64,000 nucleotides of DNA from assembly GCA_000471045.1 (NCBI GenBank), contig KI301992.1:2936940-3000939 (forward strand), in the 5' to 3' direction. A model generated the notes under the pieces. It was not told the origin of the DNA, ran no database searches, and worked only from the letters and a program-made list of their open reading frames with translations. The stretch is from an actinobacterium LLX17. GTDB lineage: Bacteria; Actinomycetota; Actinomycetes; Propionibacteriales; Nocardioidaceae. Positions 1 through 7,842 of the stretch are shown here, piece by piece (the first letter of the stretch is position 1; every line of letters starts with the position of its first letter). Both the position numbers and the translations under genes were made by a program.

Positions 1-701
1 GGGTGGTCGGTGAGCAGGAACTCCTCGCGGGGGCCGAACATCACGAGCTCGCGGCGGTAGAGCATGCCGAGGTTGTCGGGCAGGGTGCGGGCGAGCTCGA
101 TGTTGTGGGTGACGACCAGCATCGTGGCGTCGGTGGCCGTGTTGACCTCCATCAGCAGCTGGGCGAGGTTCGAGGTGCGCACGGGGTCGAGGCCGGAGTC
201 GGGTTCGTCGATGAGGATGATCTCGGGGTCGGTGACCAGCGAGCGGGCCAGGCCGGCGCGCTTCTTCATGCCGCCGGAGATCTCGCCGGGCACCTTGTGC
301 TCCTGGCCGACCAGGCCCACCATGTCGAGCTTCTCCATGACGATGTCGCGGACCTCGGACTCGTTCTTCTTGGTGTGCTCGCGCAGCGGGAAGGCCACGT
401 TGTCGTAGACGTTCATGGAGCCGAAGAGCGCACCGTCCTGGAACAGGACGCCGAACTTCTTGCGCAGCTCCAGACGCATGGCCTCGGTGGCACGCACCAT
501 GTCGACGCCGTCGATAAGGATCGTGCCGGCCTCCGGCTCGACCAGGCCCATCACGGACTTCAGGAAGACCGACTTGCCGGTGCCCGACGGGCCGAGCAGC
601 GCCGTGATCTCGCCCGGAGGCAGGGTCACGGTGACGTCGCGCCAGATGTTCTGGCTGCCGTAGGTCTTCGTGAGGCCTTCGACCTCGACGGTGCCGCCCA
701 T
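1..701 (-). CDS. Mce/Mla-type ABC transporter ATP-binding protein (3' end outside window)
   Basis: This is the ATPase subunit of a lipid ABC importer of the Mce/MlaF kind; it would energise a permease pair and secreted Mce proteins moving lipids across the envelope. The reading frame shows Walker A GPSGTGKS near residue 37, the ABC signature ISGGMKKRAGLARSL, and Walker B IILIDEPDSGLDP; the GGMKKR signature is typical of the MlaF/MceG group. The start ATG (699-701 on the complement) follows a good GGGAGG ribosome site. About 233 residues are visible and the C-terminus lies outside the window. Upstream lie a conserved promoter dyad (788-813) and palindrome A (864-889), both also present upstream of the LPXTG protein gene. 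Permease genes should follow beyond coordinate 1, but that is inference. Confidence 0.9.
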   Translation of the reverse strand, partial: MGGTVEVEGLTKTYGSQNIWRDVTVTLPPGEITALLGPSGTGKSVFLKSVMGLVEPEAGTILIDGVDMVRATEAMRLELRKKFGVLFQDGALFGSMNVYDNVAFPLREHTKKNESEVRDIVMEKLDMVGLVGQEHKVPGEISGGMKKRAGLARSLVTDPEIILIDEPDSGLDPVRTSNLAQLLMEVNTATDATMLVVTHNIELARTLPDNLGMLYRRELVMFGPREEFLLTDH

Positions 702-787
702 TGCGGTCCTCCCGGTGGTGCGTCCTCGTGCGACGGGTGTCGCGCGGGTTCAGGTGCGCAGCCCGCGGGGGACGGGCGGCGCCTGCG

Positions 788-813
788 GTGACGTTAGGTG
801 TGCGACACGTCAC
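788..813. promoter_or_regulatory. 26-bp promoter dyad, copy 1
   Basis: Perfect 7-bp arms GTGACGT and ACGTCAC separated by 12 nt. On the minus strand the dyad overlaps a possible -10 TAACGT, with TGGCGG 18 nt upstream of it. The copy at 7559-7584 has a compensating base change in both arms. It probably serves the minus-strand ABC ATPase gene. Confidence 0.55.
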
Positions 814-863
814 GCCGCCACCCCCGAGGCCCAATCGGGGCCAAACAGATGACATCGGGGGGA

Positions 864-889
864 TTTTTTGTCACGTGGCTGACAACTTC
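864..889. promoter_or_regulatory. TTGTCA/TGACAA palindrome, site A
   Basis: Arms TTTTTTGTCA and TGACAACTTC around six bases. The site is 162 nt from the ABC ATPase start and 142 nt from the start of the WC-H gene, so it could serve either direction. Confidence 0.65.
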
Positions 890-920
890 TCGTCATGCGT
901 CGGCGAACCGCTCGGTTCCG

Positions 921-943
921 CTACTCATCAGTCGCATACTCGG
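921..943 (+). promoter_or_regulatory. ACTCAT box, copy A
   Basis: CTACTCATCAGTCGCA followed by a second ACT 15 nt after the first, lying 31 nt after palindrome A. The same layout occurs at 7691. It resembles the ACT/AGT-bounded boxes recognised by restriction-modification controller proteins. Confidence 0.45.
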
Positions 944-1031
944 ATGGTCCACACCCTCCGTCCGCCTCGCCGAACGGTGTCCGGAGCCCGCCCTAGCCTC
1001 AGATCACCGCCCCACGCGACGAAGGGAAGTC

Positions 1032-1349
1032 ATGGCAGCCGCCTCAAGCTCTCGGCCGTCCTGGCAGACCGACCTCTGCCCGGCCTGGTGCGTGGTCGAG
1101 CACCAGGAGGACGATCCACCGTCCGACCGTGTTCACGACAGCGCCGGCCGCTACGTCCAGGCCGTCCTGGCTGACGCGCGGGGTCACCCCCAGGCGCCCG
1201 CCGAGCTGCTGGTGATGCTGTCGCGTCGTTGCGGCACGGGTGACGACTGGGTCTTCGTCGGCGAGCCCGAGCGCGAGGGTCAGCACCTCGTGCTCAGCCG
1301 CGAGAGTGCGGTCCGTCTCGCCGGCGTCGTGGGCTCGCTGCTCCAGTGA
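1032..1349 (+). CDS. Small WC-H protein (DUF6907-like)
   Basis: A 105-residue soluble protein of unknown function. The N-terminus carries CPAWC, followed by a histidine (VEH) and a conserved-looking second half ending RLAGVVGSLLQ; this WC...H layout recalls the DUF6907 proteins common beside actinobacterial XRE regulators, a family match made from memory. The start ATG at 1032 follows GAAGGGAAG. No membrane segment or signal peptide is visible. It lies 31 nt ahead of an XRE regulator and 142 nt downstream of palindrome A, so the two genes probably form one small operon. The Cys/His residues could bind a metal, but nothing proves it. Confidence 0.65.
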   Translation: MAAASSSRPSWQTDLCPAWCVVEHQEDDPPSDRVHDSAGRYVQAVLADARGHPQAPAELLVMLSRRCGTGDDWVFVGEPEREGQHLVLSRESAVRLAGVVGSLLQ

Positions 1350-1356
1350 CGCCGCT

Positions 1357-1382
1357 ACTCATCAGTCTGTCGACTGATCAGT
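1357..1382. promoter_or_regulatory. Double ACTCAT box overlapping the XRE gene start
   Basis: Two half-sites, ACTCATCAGT (1357-1366) and ACTGATCAGT (1373-1382), 16 nt apart, form the dyad ATCAGT-CTGTCG-ACTGAT. The second half-site overlaps the first possible GTG start of the XRE gene (1381). This is the layout expected for autoregulation by a C-type controller protein. Confidence 0.55.
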
Positions 1383-1617
1383 GGCGGTGGTCCACAGTTC
1401 TTCTGTGTCTTCGGAGCTGCAAGAGATCGTGGGCCGTCGCGTGCGTGAGCGCCGCACGGCCCTGGGCGTGAGCCAGGAGAAGCTGGCTGAGCAGCTCGGC
1501 TATCACCGCACGTACGTGGGCTCGGTCGAGCGGGGTGAGCGCAACCTGACGCTGAGCTCGCTGGAGCAGCTGGCGCAGCGGCTCGGCGTCGAGCCGATCG
1601 ATCTGCTGCGCGCCTGA
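1381..1617 (+). CDS. XRE regulator resembling restriction-modification controller (C) proteins
   Basis: A 78-residue single-domain helix-turn-helix protein. The HTH spans about residues 18-70 with the recognition-helix region LGYHRTYVGSVERGERNLTL, the pattern typical of C proteins that time expression of restriction enzymes; length also fits that family (about 75-100 residues). No ribosome site precedes either GTG (1381 or 1387), so a leaderless transcript is likely. The gene starts inside a double ACTCAT box, which suggests that the protein controls itself. No methylase or endonuclease gene is present in the window, so its targets are probably the envelope genes around it. A second, related regulator lies at 3006-3302. 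Confidence 0.85.
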   Translation: MAVVHSSSVSSELQEIVGRRVRERRTALGVSQEKLAEQLGYHRTYVGSVERGERNLTLSSLEQLAQRLGVEPIDLLRA

Positions 1618-1643
1618 GTCAGGGTCCCGGGCCGGCGGGCACG

Positions 1644-1669
1644 GATCTTGTCATCTGCGTCACAACTTC
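1644..1669. promoter_or_regulatory. TTGTCA/TGACAA palindrome, site C
   Basis: Arms GATCTTGTCA and TCACAACTTC around six bases, 131 nt upstream of the PucR gene at 1801. The distance matches site H to the third PucR gene (126 nt). Confidence 0.6.
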
Positions 1670-1800
1670 TGGGGTGATCACCCGCCCGGGAAGGCTTCTC
1701 TCTGGACCGGCGCGCCGTGACGACCCTTCAATGTGGTGGTGGTTGCGCTGTCCGTGGCGTGTGTTCCGGGCGGCGGGGAGAACCAGACGGGAGGGACCTC

Positions 1801-3009
1801 ATGGCTGCTGCGGCTGGGACCGGCCCGCGCACGGTCTTGCGGCCTGTGCCGGGGGTGACGGCCGAGATGGTGGCGCAGTACCGTCCCCTCGCGCCGGCGT
1901 TCGCGGCGCGCATCGCCCGCCGCATCCTCGAGGAGGTCGCCGCCTTCAGCGGTGACCCGCGCGTGCAGGAGGCGCTGGTGCGGGCCACCCGGTCCGGTGT
2001 CGAGCTGTTCGTCGATGCGCTCGCTGGTGCGCCGGCCGAGGGTCGTTCCGTCGACACCTTCTATCAGTGGCTCGGACGGCGCGAGGCCGAGGCCGGGCGG
2101 GGACTCGACGCACTGCGGGCCGCGCACCATGTGGCCACCCAGGAGTCGTCGGTCGAGGTGCGCCGGTTCGTCGGAGAGCTGGGCTTGGGCTCCGAGATCG
2201 CCGTTCGCATCACCGAGCTCCTCCACGCCTACTTGGAGCGGCTCTTCAACGAAGCCTTCCGCGGCTACCTGAAGGCGCAGGAGGAACGTCTGCACGATCG
2301 CGGGGTCGCGCGCCGACAGCTGATGGGCGCCCTGCTGACGGGCGAGTCCTCCGGCAGTGTCGAGGAGCAGGCGGCGCGCGCCGGGTGGCCCGTCCCCGAC
2401 TCCATCGTCGTGGCGGTGACTCGGGTGCCAGAGGGCAAGCCGGTCGGCCGGGAGGCTGATCGCGGCGCGCTGACGTGCGTGCGCAAGGGCTACCTCACCA
2501 TCGTGGGCGAGTCGCAGATGATGGAGGCTGTCATCACTGATCGGGCGGCCCGCTTCGAGAGCCCCGTGGCGGTGAGCTGGCCTGTCACGGTCGACGAGGT
2601 CCACCTGGCCCGGCGGTGGGCCATGCGCGCGTTGCGTCTTGCGGCCGAAGGGCTCATCCAGGTTCCCGAGGATCACCTTCTGCACTGCGCTGACCATCGT
2701 GCTGCGCTGTGCATCCACGCCGACCCCGAGCTTCGGCGGCGAGCGGATCTGGACGCGCTGCGGCCCTTGCTCGCCGAGAAGGGGCGGCGTCGCGTCGACC
2801 TGGCCGAGACCTTGCTGGTGGCGCTGCAGACGCGTCAGGGCGCACCGGCCATCGCTGCGCACCTGAAGGTGCACCACCGGACGGTGCGTGCTCGTACCCG
2901 GCGTCTGGAGGAGCTGTTCGGCGACCGGTTGCAGGATCGGACTCGTGCGGTTGATCTGCTCACTGCGCTCGAGTCCGCCCTGCCGCGGTGGCGCCAGGAG
3001 ATCGGTTGA
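1801..3009 (+). CDS. PucR-family transcriptional regulator (paralogue 1)
   Basis: A 402-residue cytoplasmic regulator. The C-terminal 70 residues match the PucR/CdaR helix-turn-helix: RRRVDLAETLLVALQT, then GAPAIAAHLKVHHRTVRART and the closing DLLTALESALPRW. The first 190 residues are an alpha-helical region (sensor, ligand unknown) and residues about 190-310 are GGDEF-like in the way of other PucR proteins. ATG 1801 was chosen because GGGAGGG lies 5-6 nt upstream; longer frames back to 1717 lack one. Its stop codon overlaps the TTG start of an XRE gene (TTGA at 3006-3009), so the pair is translated together. Palindrome C lies 131 nt upstream. Two further PucR-like genes occur at 15978 and 19061. 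Confidence 0.88.
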   Translation: MAAAAGTGPRTVLRPVPGVTAEMVAQYRPLAPAFAARIARRILEEVAAFSGDPRVQEALVRATRSGVELFVDALAGAPAEGRSVDTFYQWLGRREAEAGRGLDALRAAHHVATQESSVEVRRFVGELGLGSEIAVRITELLHAYLERLFNEAFRGYLKAQEERLHDRGVARRQLMGALLTGESSGSVEEQAARAGWPVPDSIVVAVTRVPEGKPVGREADRGALTCVRKGYLTIVGESQMMEAVITDRAARFESPVAVSWPVTVDEVHLARRWAMRALRLAAEGLIQVPEDHLLHCADHRAALCIHADPELRRRADLDALRPLLAEKGRRRVDLAETLLVALQTRQGAPAIAAHLKVHHRTVRARTRRLEELFGDRLQDRTRAVDLLTALESALPRWRQEIG

Positions 3010-3302
3010 GCTCTGCTGGTGAGCGGCCCTACGAGCCGAGGAAGATCATCGGTCGCCGGGTCCGTGCGGTGCGGAAGTCTCGCGGACTCAGCCAGGAGGA
3101 GTTCGGGCACCTGCTCGGTTACGACCGCACCTACATCGGCTCGTTGGAGCGGGGCGAGCGCAACCTCACGCTGGACTCGGTGCTGGTCCTGGCCGATCGC
3201 CTGGGCCTCGACATGCTCGACCTCATGACGCCGCGGCTGCAGGACGCGCCGGCGCAGACCAACGGCTCGTCACGCCGCCGCGCAAAGTCCTACCTGGACT
3301 GA
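3006..3302 (+). CDS. Second C-protein-like XRE regulator, coupled to PucR 1
   Basis: A 98-residue XRE regulator. The HTH covers about residues 15-70 and carries RTYIGSLERGERNLTL, nearly the same as the regulator at 1381. A basic tail (SSRRRAKSYLD) follows. TTG 3006 is the best start: AGGAG lies just upstream at 2997-3001 and the codon overlaps the PucR stop, giving a TTGA junction. The tight coupling implies that PucR 1 and this protein act on the same promoters or form a two-component switch. It is not accompanied by restriction-modification genes. The following hairpin (3409-3440) probably ends the transcript. Confidence 0.83.
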   Translation: MSSAGERPYEPRKIIGRRVRAVRKSRGLSQEEFGHLLGYDRTYIGSLERGERNLTLDSVLVLADRLGLDMLDLMTPRLQDAPAQTNGSSRRRAKSYLD

Positions 3303-3308
3303 CCGAGC

Positions 3309-3398
3309 GTTTCGTGGCTCGTCGCTGCGCTCCGGGTCCTGAGGTGCCGAGGGCGCTCAGCGCCCGAGCCACGAAGGGCACACCTCAACGAGCGGGGG
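3309..3398. repeat. Intergenic repeat of the TTTCGTGGCTCG family, copy 1
   Basis: Inverted arms TTTCGTGGCTCG (3310-3321) and CGAGCCACGAA (3365-3375), then CACCTCAACGAGCGG. Related pieces occur at 7793, 9220-9480 and 27821. Confidence 0.7.
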
Positions 3399-3408
3399 CG
3401 ACACAACA

Positions 3409-3440
3409 GTGGGTGGGGCGCCTCTCGGCACCCCACCCAC
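3409..3440. terminator. Strong hairpin between convergent genes
   Basis: A perfect 10-bp stem, GTGGGTGGGG / CCCCACCCAC, with a 12-nt loop between the XRE gene (plus) and the LPXTG gene (minus). It probably stops transcription from both sides. Confidence 0.7.
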
Positions 3441-3460
3441 CGTCGTTCAGTGGCTGATCG

Positions 3461-6400
3461 TCAGCTCAGCTGATGACGCCTCCGGTAGACCACCAGGCCC
3501 AGCCCGGCCAGCAGGAACGCCAAACCCAGCGGCACCATGACGCCCGTGGCTTCGGCTCCGGTGCCCGGGAGGCCGCCGAAGCGTCCACCGTTGCCGGTAC
3601 CGGCGCCCGTGCCATCAGTGACGGTGATGTCCTGCCACCCGATCAGGTTGCCGTCGACGTCGTACACCGCGACGCGGTGCACACCGTCCGCCATGTCGGC
3701 CGGGATGGTGACCCGGACCGTTCCGTCAGCCGCGACGGTGGCGAAGCCGAGGTCGGTCGGTGCCGAGAACAGCACGACCCGCACCTTCTGACCGGCCCGG
3801 TCGGCGCCGACCTGGATCGTCACCTCGTCGCCGGCCTTGACGGTGTCAGGCGTGACATCGATCAGGTCCTTGAACGCCGGGTCCTCGGGACGGACGAGGG
3901 TGACCTCGAAGTCGTCCCAGCCCACCAGGTCGCCGTCGGCGTACACCGCGAGGCGGTGCGTGCCGAGCTGGATGTCACCGGGGACCAGCACCTGGATGGT
4001 GCCGTCCTCGGCGACGGTCGCCGGACTGAGCATGCGGTCGAGGTTCGACAGGTACAGCTGAACCTCCTGGCCTGCCAGGGCGGTACCGACGTTGACCGAG
4101 ATGGTCGACCCGGGAGTGGTCGGACCGTCCAGGTCGATGACGACCTCGCCGCCGGGCGGCGTGGTGTCGGCCGGCTCCACCGGTGCCGTCGCCTCGGACA
4201 CCGAGACCACAGGTGCCTCGTCGCCGCGGGTGGCGGTCGACGCGAACGTGATCGCGGCACCCAGGTGATCCTCGGTCAGGACCAGGGAGGTCCCGGTGGC
4301 CCCATCGATCGGTTCACCGTCGGCGAGCCACTGGTGGGTGACCGTGACGCCGTCGGTGTCGTTGAACGTCGCCGGGGTGCCGGCGAGCGTCTGTCCGACC
4401 CGCGGTGTGCCGGTGATCGTCGGCGCCGCCGTGGCTGCGAGGTCCACGAGCACCGGACCGATGGCCGCGGAGGTCGAGGGAACAGCCTCCTCGCCACGGG
4501 TCGCGACGGACTTGAACTGGATGTTCAGCCCCACGTGCTCGTCGGTCAGCACCAGCGTGGTGCCGGCGGCCTCGACCTCCGTGTCACCGATCACCCAGTA
4601 GTTGGTGATCGTGACGTCCTCGATGGTCGAGTACGTCGCCGGCGTGCCGGTGAGCGTCTCGCCGACGATCGGCGTGCCGGTCAGCTCCGCCTCGGCCTCC
4701 ACCAGCAGGTCCACGGGAGCGTCCGTGACAGCGCTGGTGGGCGCCGACTCGGCCGTGTCCGTGGCGTCGTCGGCCGCGCGGGTCGCGGTCTGGACGACCT
4801 TGATCTGCTGGTCGCGCTGCGCCTCGGTGAGCTCCAGCGTCTCGCCGGTCGCCCCCTCGATGGCGGTGAACTCCTCACCGCTGCCGGCGAACCACTGGAA
4901 CGTGGACTCGACTCCATCGGCCGTCGCCACCGGGGTGGCCGTCAGCGTCTGACCAATGAACGGCTGGCCCGTGATGGTGGGCTGGCCGGAGAGCTCCAGC
5001 GGCGGCAGGGTGACCGGCCCGAAGGCGGCCGAGATGGAGGTCGAGTTCAGCCCAGCTGCCGTGCCCTGGGTGAGGAATCGGATGGTCTGGCCCAGGTGCT
5101 CTTCGGTAAGGGTGAGGTCCAGTGACCCTCCGAGCGGCACGGGGACCGGCGGCTGAGTGCCGATCATCCAAGCGTAGGTCGTGGTCTCGGGCGGGTAGCT
5201 GAACTCTCCCGGGACGGCGGTGATGGTGCTGCCGACCAGTGGATCGCCCTGGATGGTTGCCTGAGATGCGCTGAACTTGACCACCGGTCCGAACGGTTCG
5301 GAGTCCGAGATGATGGTCTGGCCGTTCTCGTCGGTCGCCGTGGTGCGGAAGATCAGGAACTTGTCCCGGTTCGCGGTGGCGAGGGTGAGCGGGTTGGCGT
5401 CGCTGACGAGCTCCCAGGTCTCGGGTGCCGCGTCAGCGGTGTCGGCGCGGTACCAAGCACTGGACACCGACTCCGGGGTCCGGTTGAGCACCGCCGGGAT
5501 GCCGATCACCTGGGTGTTCAGCAACGGTGCGCCCTCGATCTGGGGCTGTTCCACCGCGCTCAGCGGCGGCATGGTGACGGGTCCGAACGGGGCGGAGATG
5601 GAGGCCGTACTCAGTCCGGCTGCCGAGCCCTGGGTGAGGAATCTGATGGTCTGGCCGTCGTGCTCCTCGGTGAGGGTGAGGTCCAGTGATCCTCCGGGCG
5701 GCACGACGATGGGCGGTTGGGAGCCGATCATCCAGCCGTAGCTCGTGGTCTCGGGCGGGTAGTTGAACTCTCCCGGGACGGCGGTGATGGTGCTGCCGAC
5801 CAGCGGATCGCCCTGGATGGTTGCCTGCGTGACGCTGAACTTGATCACCGGTCCGAAGGGTTCGGAGTCTGCGGTGAAGGTCTCGCCGTTCTCGTCGGTC
5901 GCCGTGGTGCGGTAGACGAGGAACTTGTCCCGGTTCGCGGTGGCGAGGGTGAGTGGGTTGGCGTCGCTGACCAGCTCCCACGTCTCGGGTGCTGCGTCAG
6001 CGGTGTCGGCGCGGTACCAAGCGCTGGACTCAGAGGCCGGCGTGAAGTTGAAGGTCGCCGCGATGCCGATCACCTGGGTGTTCAGCAGGGGTGCGCCCTC
6101 GATGCGCGGCACGTCCACGACGCCCGGTGGGGCCGACTCGATCGGGCCGATCAGCGCGGAGTCCTCGACCCAGGTCTGACCGTCCGGGTCCTCGACCGTG
6201 GTGCGGTACGCGACGTACTGACCTTCGAGCTCACCGGTCAGCTCCAACGGGTTGGTCGCGCCCACGAGCGTCCACTCGGCGGCCGGGGTCTCCGGTGTCG
6301 GTGCGCTGTACCAGGCGTTGGTCTCGTTGGTCGTCTCGAAGTTGAACGTCGCGGGGGTGCCGGTGACATCGGCGCCGACGACGGGCATGCCGTCGATCTG

Positions 6401-7495
6401 CGGTGCACTGACCACGCCCGGGTCCGGCTCGGTGTCCTCGGGGCCGAAGATCAACGCGGAGTGGTCCATTCCCGTCTCGAAGGCCACGACCCGGTGACCT
6501 TCCAGGTCCACCGCAGGCGGCGTCCTCATCGTGTTGCGCTCCTCGGTGCCGAACCCCCAGGCGACGAACTCGCCGCTCTCGGTCAGCGCGACCTGTCCCC
6601 CGATGTTGCCCCTGCCGTTCCTCGACCCCAGGGCGACGACCGGGCTGTCGACCTGGTCCGCGGGGAACTGGTCTGACACCGAGACGCCGTTGGGGCTGCC
6701 GGTCCAGGCAAGAACTTGTCCGTCGTCGGTCAGCGCGTACGCCACCGCGAGGGTCATTGATACGTCCACGATCGTGGCGTCCCGGACCGCGTCCGGCACC
6801 GAGTTGGCCAGCCCGAAGGCCGATCCGCCTGCACTGTCCTCCCATACGTGCACGTCGCCCCCGGCCGTTACGGCGATGGCCGTCGAGTTGCTCACGTCGA
6901 TCTGGACGATGTCGTCCACTTCGGGGGTCTCGGTGACGAAGTCAGCGTTCCCCCAGGAGACCATGGTGCCGTCGTCCTTGAGTGCGAGGCCGAATCCGTC
7001 ACTGAGCTGGACATCGATGACCCCGGTCGGTGCGCTCGGGTTCTGGTACTCGGCGGGCGGGGCAGGGGCATTCGCCCACGTGACGATCGCACCTTCTTGG
7101 GTGATGGCGGCCGCTTTGCCCTTCCAGACCTCGATCCCGATCACGTGCTTGTTGTTCAGAGACGCGGGAATCAGGGAGACGATGCCCCCGTAGTTGCCCT
7201 CCGTCACGATGTCGCCCGAACCGGTGACCGCCAGAGTCGTGTGGTTGGCGCCGGACAGGCCGTCGACAGCGACGTCGACGAACGGCGCATCATCGTTGGG
7301 CAGGCCCGAGACCCACGGTTCTTCCACGCCGGCCGCTCCGACCGCTCCCCAGCCGTAGACCTCGCCGTCGACGATGGTCTCGGCGGCGCCCGCCGAGTTG
7401 GCCATGGTGACCAGTCCGGCGACCAGCGCACTGGCGGCAAGGCCGGCGGTCCACCTCCTGCTCTGGCGGCGCTCAGTACGGCGTAGGTGCTTCAT
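3461..7495 (-). CDS. Giant LPXTG-anchored surface protein with RCC1-like and Ig-like repeats
   Basis: A 1,344-residue exported protein. Residues 1-38 form a long arginine-rich signal peptide ending near NSAGAA. Residues about 40-355 hold RCC1-like blades (repeated GWG, SWGN, LAWTG, VAWGFG after a beta-hairpin). Then come Ig-like modules opening with (I/V)xGxPxVGxxxxxxP, two of which (about 210 residues each, starting ATIQGDPLVGSTITAVPG) are almost identical, pointing to recent duplication. Near the C-terminus are two SxxxDLF-type modules and the sorting signal LPGTG (residues 1309-1313), a hydrophobic helix and RRRHQLS, so sortase should link it to the cell wall. The start ATG has GGAG upstream. 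Palindrome D lies 139 nt upstream. The role may be adhesion or display; the ligand is unknown. Confidence 0.88.
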   Translation of the reverse strand: MKHLRRTERRQSRRWTAGLAASALVAGLVTMANSAGAAETIVDGEVYGWGAVGAAGVEEPWVSGLPNDDAPFVDVAVDGLSGANHTTLAVTGSGDIVTEGNYGGIVSLIPASLNNKHVIGIEVWKGKAAAITQEGAIVTWANAPAPPAEYQNPSAPTGVIDVQLSDGFGLALKDDGTMVSWGNADFVTETPEVDDIVQIDVSNSTAIAVTAGGDVHVWEDSAGGSAFGLANSVPDAVRDATIVDVSMTLAVAYALTDDGQVLAWTGSPNGVSVSDQFPADQVDSPVVALGSRNGRGNIGGQVALTESGEFVAWGFGTEERNTMRTPPAVDLEGHRVVAFETGMDHSALIFGPEDTEPDPGVVSAPQIDGMPVVGADVTGTPATFNFETTNETNAWYSAPTPETPAAEWTLVGATNPLELTGELEGQYVAYRTTVEDPDGQTWVEDSALIGPIESAPPGVVDVPRIEGAPLLNTQVIGIAATFNFTPASESSAWYRADTADAAPETWELVSDANPLTLATANRDKFLVYRTTATDENGETFTADSEPFGPVIKFSVTQATIQGDPLVGSTITAVPGEFNYPPETTSYGWMIGSQPPIVVPPGGSLDLTLTEEHDGQTIRFLTQGSAAGLSTASISAPFGPVTMPPLSAVEQPQIEGAPLLNTQVIGIPAVLNRTPESVSSAWYRADTADAAPETWELVSDANPLTLATANRDKFLIFRTTATDENGQTIISDSEPFGPVVKFSASQATIQGDPLVGSTITAVPGEFSYPPETTTYAWMIGTQPPVPVPLGGSLDLTLTEEHLGQTIRFLTQGTAAGLNSTSISAAFGPVTLPPLELSGQPTITGQPFIGQTLTATPVATADGVESTFQWFAGSGEEFTAIEGATGETLELTEAQRDQQIKVVQTATRAADDATDTAESAPTSAVTDAPVDLLVEAEAELTGTPIVGETLTGTPATYSTIEDVTITNYWVIGDTEVEAAGTTLVLTDEHVGLNIQFKSVATRGEEAVPSTSAAIGPVLVDLAATAAPTITGTPRVGQTLAGTPATFNDTDGVTVTHQWLADGEPIDGATGTSLVLTEDHLGAAITFASTATRGDEAPVVSVSEATAPVEPADTTPPGGEVVIDLDGPTTPGSTISVNVGTALAGQEVQLYLSNLDRMLSPATVAEDGTIQVLVPGDIQLGTHRLAVYADGDLVGWDDFEVTLVRPEDPAFKDLIDVTPDTVKAGDEVTIQVGADRAGQKVRVVLFSAPTDLGFATVAADGTVRVTIPADMADGVHRVAVYDVDGNLIGWQDITVTDGTGAGTGNGGRFGGLPGTGAEATGVMVPLGLAFLLAGLGLVVYRRRHQLS

Positions 7496-7558
7496 CGGGG
7501 CTCCTTGAGTTCGGGGACTGCCAACGCAGGCGGGTGGACACACCAACCCGGCGCGCCA

Positions 7559-7584
7559 GTGACGCTAGGTGTAACGCGCGTCAC
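7559..7584. promoter_or_regulatory. 26-bp promoter dyad, copy 2
   Basis: Perfect arms GTGACGC and GCGTCAC with a 12-nt centre. Against copy 1 the seventh base of one arm and the first of the other have changed together. On the minus strand it overlaps a -10 like TAGCGT with TGGCGG 18 nt upstream, about 60 nt ahead of the LPXTG gene start. Confidence 0.6.
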
Positions 7585-7634
7585 CCCGCCAGCAAGATTG
7601 CTGAAATGGAGACGAAACCGGGTGGATTGGCTCA

Positions 7635-7660
7635 TTTCTTGTCACCCACCTCACAACTTT
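7635..7660. promoter_or_regulatory. TTGTCA/TGACAA palindrome, site D
   Basis: Arms TTTCTTGTCA and TCACAACTTT around six bases, 139 nt upstream of the LPXTG gene start. Confidence 0.65.
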
Positions 7661-7690
7661 TGATCCGGGCTTGGCGGCGACCTATGACCA

Positions 7691-7714
7691 CTACTCATCC
7701 GTCGCAAAACTGAG
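7691..7714 (+). promoter_or_regulatory. ACTCAT box, copy D
   Basis: CTACTCATCCGTCGCA with a second ACT 16 nt after the first, 30 nt after palindrome D. It matches copy A in sequence and position. Confidence 0.45.
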
Positions 7715-7842
7715 CCTCATTCCCCGAGGCGCGATGAGTCCCGCGAGGAAAGCCCTGGGAAGGGCGCGGCGCCGAGCAAAGGGGACCGAGCCCCCGCTGG
7801 CTGAGGCGCGAGGAGGCCTGCGACGAGACGCTTCTATGGCTG

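Larger units (their letters stand above)
702..1031. promoter_or_regulatory. Divergent intergenic regulatory region
   Basis: A 330-nt gap between the ABC ATPase (minus) and the WC-H protein (plus). It carries, in order, the GTGACGT/ACGTCAC dyad, the TTGTCA/TGACAA palindrome and a CTACTCATC box. The same three elements, in the same order and similar spacing, occur at 7559-7716. No gene is seen inside it. Confidence 0.7.
7496..7842. promoter_or_regulatory. Regulatory region upstream of the LPXTG gene
   Basis: A 347-nt gap holding the promoter dyad (7559-7584), palindrome D and an ACTCAT box, then a stretch with a partial TTTCGTGGCTCG-family repeat (7793-7818, reversed) up to the IS110 element. 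No gene is supported here. Confidence 0.65.

Noticed and set aside
1381..3302. A restriction-modification system suggested by the C-protein-like regulators
   Set aside because: No methyltransferase or endonuclease gene was found anywhere near; the two SAM methyltransferases at 39-41 kb are small-molecule type and belong to another operon.
3473..5125. Long open frames antisense to the LPXTG gene, clpB, icmF and the acyl-CoA oxidase gene
   Set aside because: They are opposite well-supported genes, have no homology-like motifs and arise from the high third-position GC of the true gene.
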